Source: Alphaproteobacteria bacterium (GTDB lineage: Bacteria > Pseudomonadota > Alphaproteobacteria > Rickettsiales > UBA8987). Taken from it: a stretch of DNA of 9,657 nt. Positions 7,801 to 9,657 of the stretch are shown in pieces. Numbering within the stretch: position 1 is the stretch's first letter; every line of letters starts with the position of its first letter. The notes under the pieces are model-generated. The model worked only from the letters and a program-made list of their open reading frames with translations, was not told the origin of the DNA and did not search any database. The translations under genes were made by a program, and so were the position numbers. The stretch is from contig DQGZ01000164.1 of NCBI GenBank assembly GCA_003531345.1, positions 434-10,090 of the forward strand, in the 5' to 3' direction.

Positions 7801-9657
7801 TGCTGGCAAGGCAACCTCTTTATTGCTAATATCTGCGTCATCTAAGGTTAGCTTGTAATGGTAAAGGCTTACCTGACTTTGCTGATGTTTTGGTTTTATT
7901 TTAAAGCCTGTTTCATCAATTGCTTTAAAACCTATATTCTCAATTATTGGCAATACATCTGAAAGTGTGAAATTTTCAAAAGTATAGAGTTTCAACTGGA
8001 ATATATTCTCCGCATCACCAAGCAGATGGTAAACATCAAAAGAAACTGCAAGCTTTGAACTATTATAAACCGATTCTATTTTTGCAATATCCAAAGTTGC
8101 ACCACCAGGGTGGTAAATATCCTTATAGTTCTCAGGGAATGCTTTTGAATAATTACGGAAAATATTTTCACCTTCAATCTCACCGAATTTATTGGAAAGT
8201 TTCTGGCTTAAATTATCTATCCAGGTGTTAGTCTTGTCGATTATCCGCTGCTCTATCTTCCTTACGTCAATTTTCCTGTCACGCAGTTTCAGGTTTGAAA
8301 CATCAAGATAGTCAGATGCTATACCCTGTGGTACAGCACTTATTAAAATATTAACCCTCGCAAGTGGAGACTCAGTTACCTGAGTGTAATAATCCATCAC
8401 TGAACCGCCAAGATCCTCGGTTAGGATTTTTTGGATATTCTCCCGCACGTAGGTTGTAAAGAACTCCCTCGGGATAAAAATTATACAGGAGTAATAACGA
8501 TAGAACCTGTCACGGCGTATAAATAGCCTTGTAGCTGGTTTTTCAGAAAGGGTAACAATACCCATGCTCATTTCAAATAACTCATCTTCAGTTGATTGCA
8601 GCAATTCATCACGCGGGTGGTTCTCAAGCATTGCAACTAATGCTTTACCATTATGACTTTGCGCCCTGAAACCAGATTTTTTAACTATGTTATCAATTTT
8701 CTGCCTGATTATAGGTATATTATGCGCCGACTGGAAATAAACCTTGGAAGTAAACAAACCAAGATAACGCTCTTCACCTATAACGTCACCTTTTTTGCCA
8801 TATACCTTAACTGAAATATAGTCCATGTGAACATGCCTGTGCACCACAGATTTACGGCTGGACTTGGTTATTTCAAGGATACTTGGGTTTTCAACAATGA
8901 ATTTTTTATTGAATGGTATTGCACGTATCTTAGGGTCATTGGCACGTGATATCTCTGATTTAAAGATACCAAGGTCACTAACCTCATTAAAGTCAAAACG
9001 GTTTTTTGAATAGTCATAATAACGATAGCCAAGAAAAATAAAGTTACCATCTGCTGTCCAGCGCAAAAATTCTGCTGACTCAGAAACTTCATTTGCAGTG
9101 TTTGTTTTAAGCTTGAGGCTACTTACAGCCTCAATAGTTTTAGCCACCCTTTCGGTCATTGGCTTAAAATCATTTACTGCATGGTAAACACATTCAAGTA
9201 TTTTCCCTATCTCACGCTCTATTTCCCTGTGTTCCTTCTCCGAAGAAACGTGACCTATCTGTATCTGAATAACTGACTCAACAGAACCCTCAGCACGATT
9301 GCTGGAGTTTGCCAGATTTATCCTCTCAAGCTTGCCATCTTTACTGCGGCTAACAATAAAAATTGGGTGAAGCACTTCATGCAGTATTCTTTCTTCCTGA
9401 AAGAGATATGAGGTTATGGAGTCAAGAATGAATGGGGTGTCATTAAGGTTAACCTCAACAAAAGTGCGCTCACTTTTAAAACCATCCCTTTTCTCATCTG
9501 GGTTAAAAACCCTGACCATGCGTTTTTGACTTACCTTACGTGTGGCAATAAAATTATAAAGTGAATATGCTGACAATTGCAGATTTATTACGGAATTATT
9601 TTCTAGATATTTGGGGTCTGCGTCCTGATATATACCACTTAAAAAGGCTTTAAAATT
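4855..9657 (-). CDS. NAD-specific glutamate dehydrogenase, large (180 kDa) type, 5' end outside window
   Basis: This enzyme oxidises L-glutamate to 2-oxoglutarate and ammonia with NAD+, linking amino-acid catabolism to the TCA cycle. About 1600 residues are present, near the full length for this family (Pfam Bac_GDH). Numbering from the in-frame TTG at 9576, the N-terminal 600 residues correspond to the ACT-like regulatory region. The catalytic core includes KVARGGLRWSDR (775-786), PVGSKGGFV (810-818), DKGTATFSDIAN (877-888), the nucleotide-binding GIGDMAGDVFGNGML (946-960), WNGGIGTYAK (1059-1068) and EGGNLGFTQRARIEYA (1099-1114). A long helical C-terminal domain follows. That TTG is not the start: the frame is open for 27 more codons to position 9657, with family-like sequence (AFLSGIY, PKYLE) and no Met, so the true start lies beyond the edge. 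No frameshift or internal stop is seen. Homologues in Pseudomonas (GdhB) and Caulobacter (GdhZ) are allosterically or cell-cycle linked; whether that holds here is unknown. Confidence 0.97.
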   Translation of the reverse strand, partial: NFKAFLSGIYQDADPKYLENNSVINLQLSAYSLYNFIATRKVSQKRMVRVFNPDEKRDGFKSERTFVEVNLNDTPFILDSITSYLFQEERILHEVLHPIFIVSRSKDGKLERINLANSSNRAEGSVESVIQIQIGHVSSEKEHREIEREIGKILECVYHAVNDFKPMTERVAKTIEAVSSLKLKTNTANEVSESAEFLRWTADGNFIFLGYRYYDYSKNRFDFNEVSDLGIFKSEISRANDPKIRAIPFNKKFIVENPSILEITKSSRKSVVHRHVHMDYISVKVYGKKGDVIGEERYLGLFTSKVYFQSAHNIPIIRQKIDNIVKKSGFRAQSHNGKALVAMLENHPRDELLQSTEDELFEMSMGIVTLSEKPATRLFIRRDRFYRYYSCIIFIPREFFTTYVRENIQKILTEDLGGSVMDYYTQVTESPLARVNILISAVPQGIASDYLDVSNLKLRDRKIDVRKIEQRIIDKTNTWIDNLSQKLSNKFGEIEGENIFRNYSKAFPENYKDIYHPGGATLDIAKIESVYNSSKLAVSFDVYHLLGDAENIFQLKLYTFENFTLSDVLPIIENIGFKAIDETGFKIKPKHQQSQVSLYHYKLTLDDADISNKEVALPALSEIKDKLEETLLQIWSKQVENDKLNMLVARAGLSARQISILRAYTKYILQLRYPYSKELMFKALCKHPQISRSIVAYFESRFDVNQKGDRQKEVEKCYNEVKRLLQKVDAVVEDRILNQFLETVRATLRTNYYQKDAEGQEKGYMSFKLSSKEVPNAPKPIPYAEIFVYSYDVEAIHLRFGKVARGGLRWSDRHEDFRTEVLGLVKAQQVKNSVIVPVGSKGGFVVKNPVKGRDEYFEQGKACYRTFLSGMLDITDNIIKEKIVRPKSVVCHDAEDPYLVVAADKGTATFSDIANDVSDRYGFWLSDAFASGGSVGYDHKKMGITARGGWISVMRHFREMGIDCQKQDFTCVGIGDMAGDVFGNGMLLSQHICLVAAFNHIHIFLDPTPDSAKSFKERQRLFALPKSTWMDYDKKLISKGGGIFERSAKSIPISKEIGELLDIKEKTLSPDDLIKKILTSRVDLIWNGGIGTYAKASSETHDQVGDKSNDALRVNANELRCKIVGEGGNLGFTQRARIEYARQGGRINTDAIDNSAGVDCSDHEVNIKIALREAVASNKITVAQRNKLLEKMTDEVGLLVLRDNELQTQALTIMENQKHKIVEDNIRLMEMLTKEGRLDRAIEFLPSNEQLQQRVNAKQGLTRPELAVLLAYSKLYIFDDLIASNLPDDPYFEKDLINYFPTQMREKFLPQIKGHQLRREIITTVVANSIVNRTGTTFYQRVKDETGLKGCDIARAYTIVRDTFGLRKIWEEIEQLGTNVSISTMKELYGEVDILIERVANWYLRNFPHPLQTGEIISDFAPKVEEVAKILESLVSKVEKDAIEAKVQKYTSQNVPKPLAYKIAILDALGSSPDIILVSRKTKLPLKVAGQVYFEVGNRFKIGWLRIEARKLFGETRWDDLAVKTLISIFYDQQMSLTEDVLKKGCDAKSCVITLEKWLESKKKLIGRYSNFIMDIQTQERITSSMLTVAVERVNGVLGG

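Overview
The window is a compact stretch of ordinary chromosomal housekeeping DNA, AT-rich and probably from an alphaproteobacterium. Four things support this: a large single-chain NAD-dependent glutamate dehydrogenase of about 180 kDa; a stand-alone HisI not fused to HisE; a stand-alone CinA C-terminal-domain protein; and an initiator tRNA with an A-U pair at 29-41, a variant I recall from rhizobial alphaproteobacteria. The exact lineage cannot be fixed from this window. No mobile element, CRISPR array, phage gene or defence gene is visible.

Layout, left to right. The 5' part of an initiator tRNA(fMet) gene lies on the minus strand at the left edge, with a candidate promoter upstream. The AT-rich gap to position 306 holds no gene. 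Two plus-strand genes follow: nth (endonuclease III) and a YgjP-type zinc metallopeptidase gene. Facing them on the minus strand are hisI and, upstream of it, a pncC/cinA-C gene. These two are separated by 112 bp holding a terminator-like hairpin and a 13-bp tandem repeat. The 197-bp divergent region between pncC and dapD holds a mirrored array of 9-bp repeats that can form a long hairpin, plus a good candidate dapD promoter. dapD (plus) ends in a clear intrinsic terminator, and a fumarylacetoacetate-hydrolase-family gene starts only 17 nt after its T-tract. The right half is filled by the glutamate dehydrogenase gene on the minus strand; its frame is still open at the right edge, so its start lies outside.

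Functionally the genes are a mixed metabolic set: base-excision repair, histidine synthesis, the succinylase branch of diaminopimelate/lysine synthesis, repair of deamidated pyridine nucleotide, and glutamate catabolism. Nothing suggests a single dedicated system. The most interesting parts are between genes: the mirrored 9-bp repeat array, the tandem repeat in front of hisI, the near absence of Shine-Dalgarno sequences, and the unusual initiator tRNA stem.
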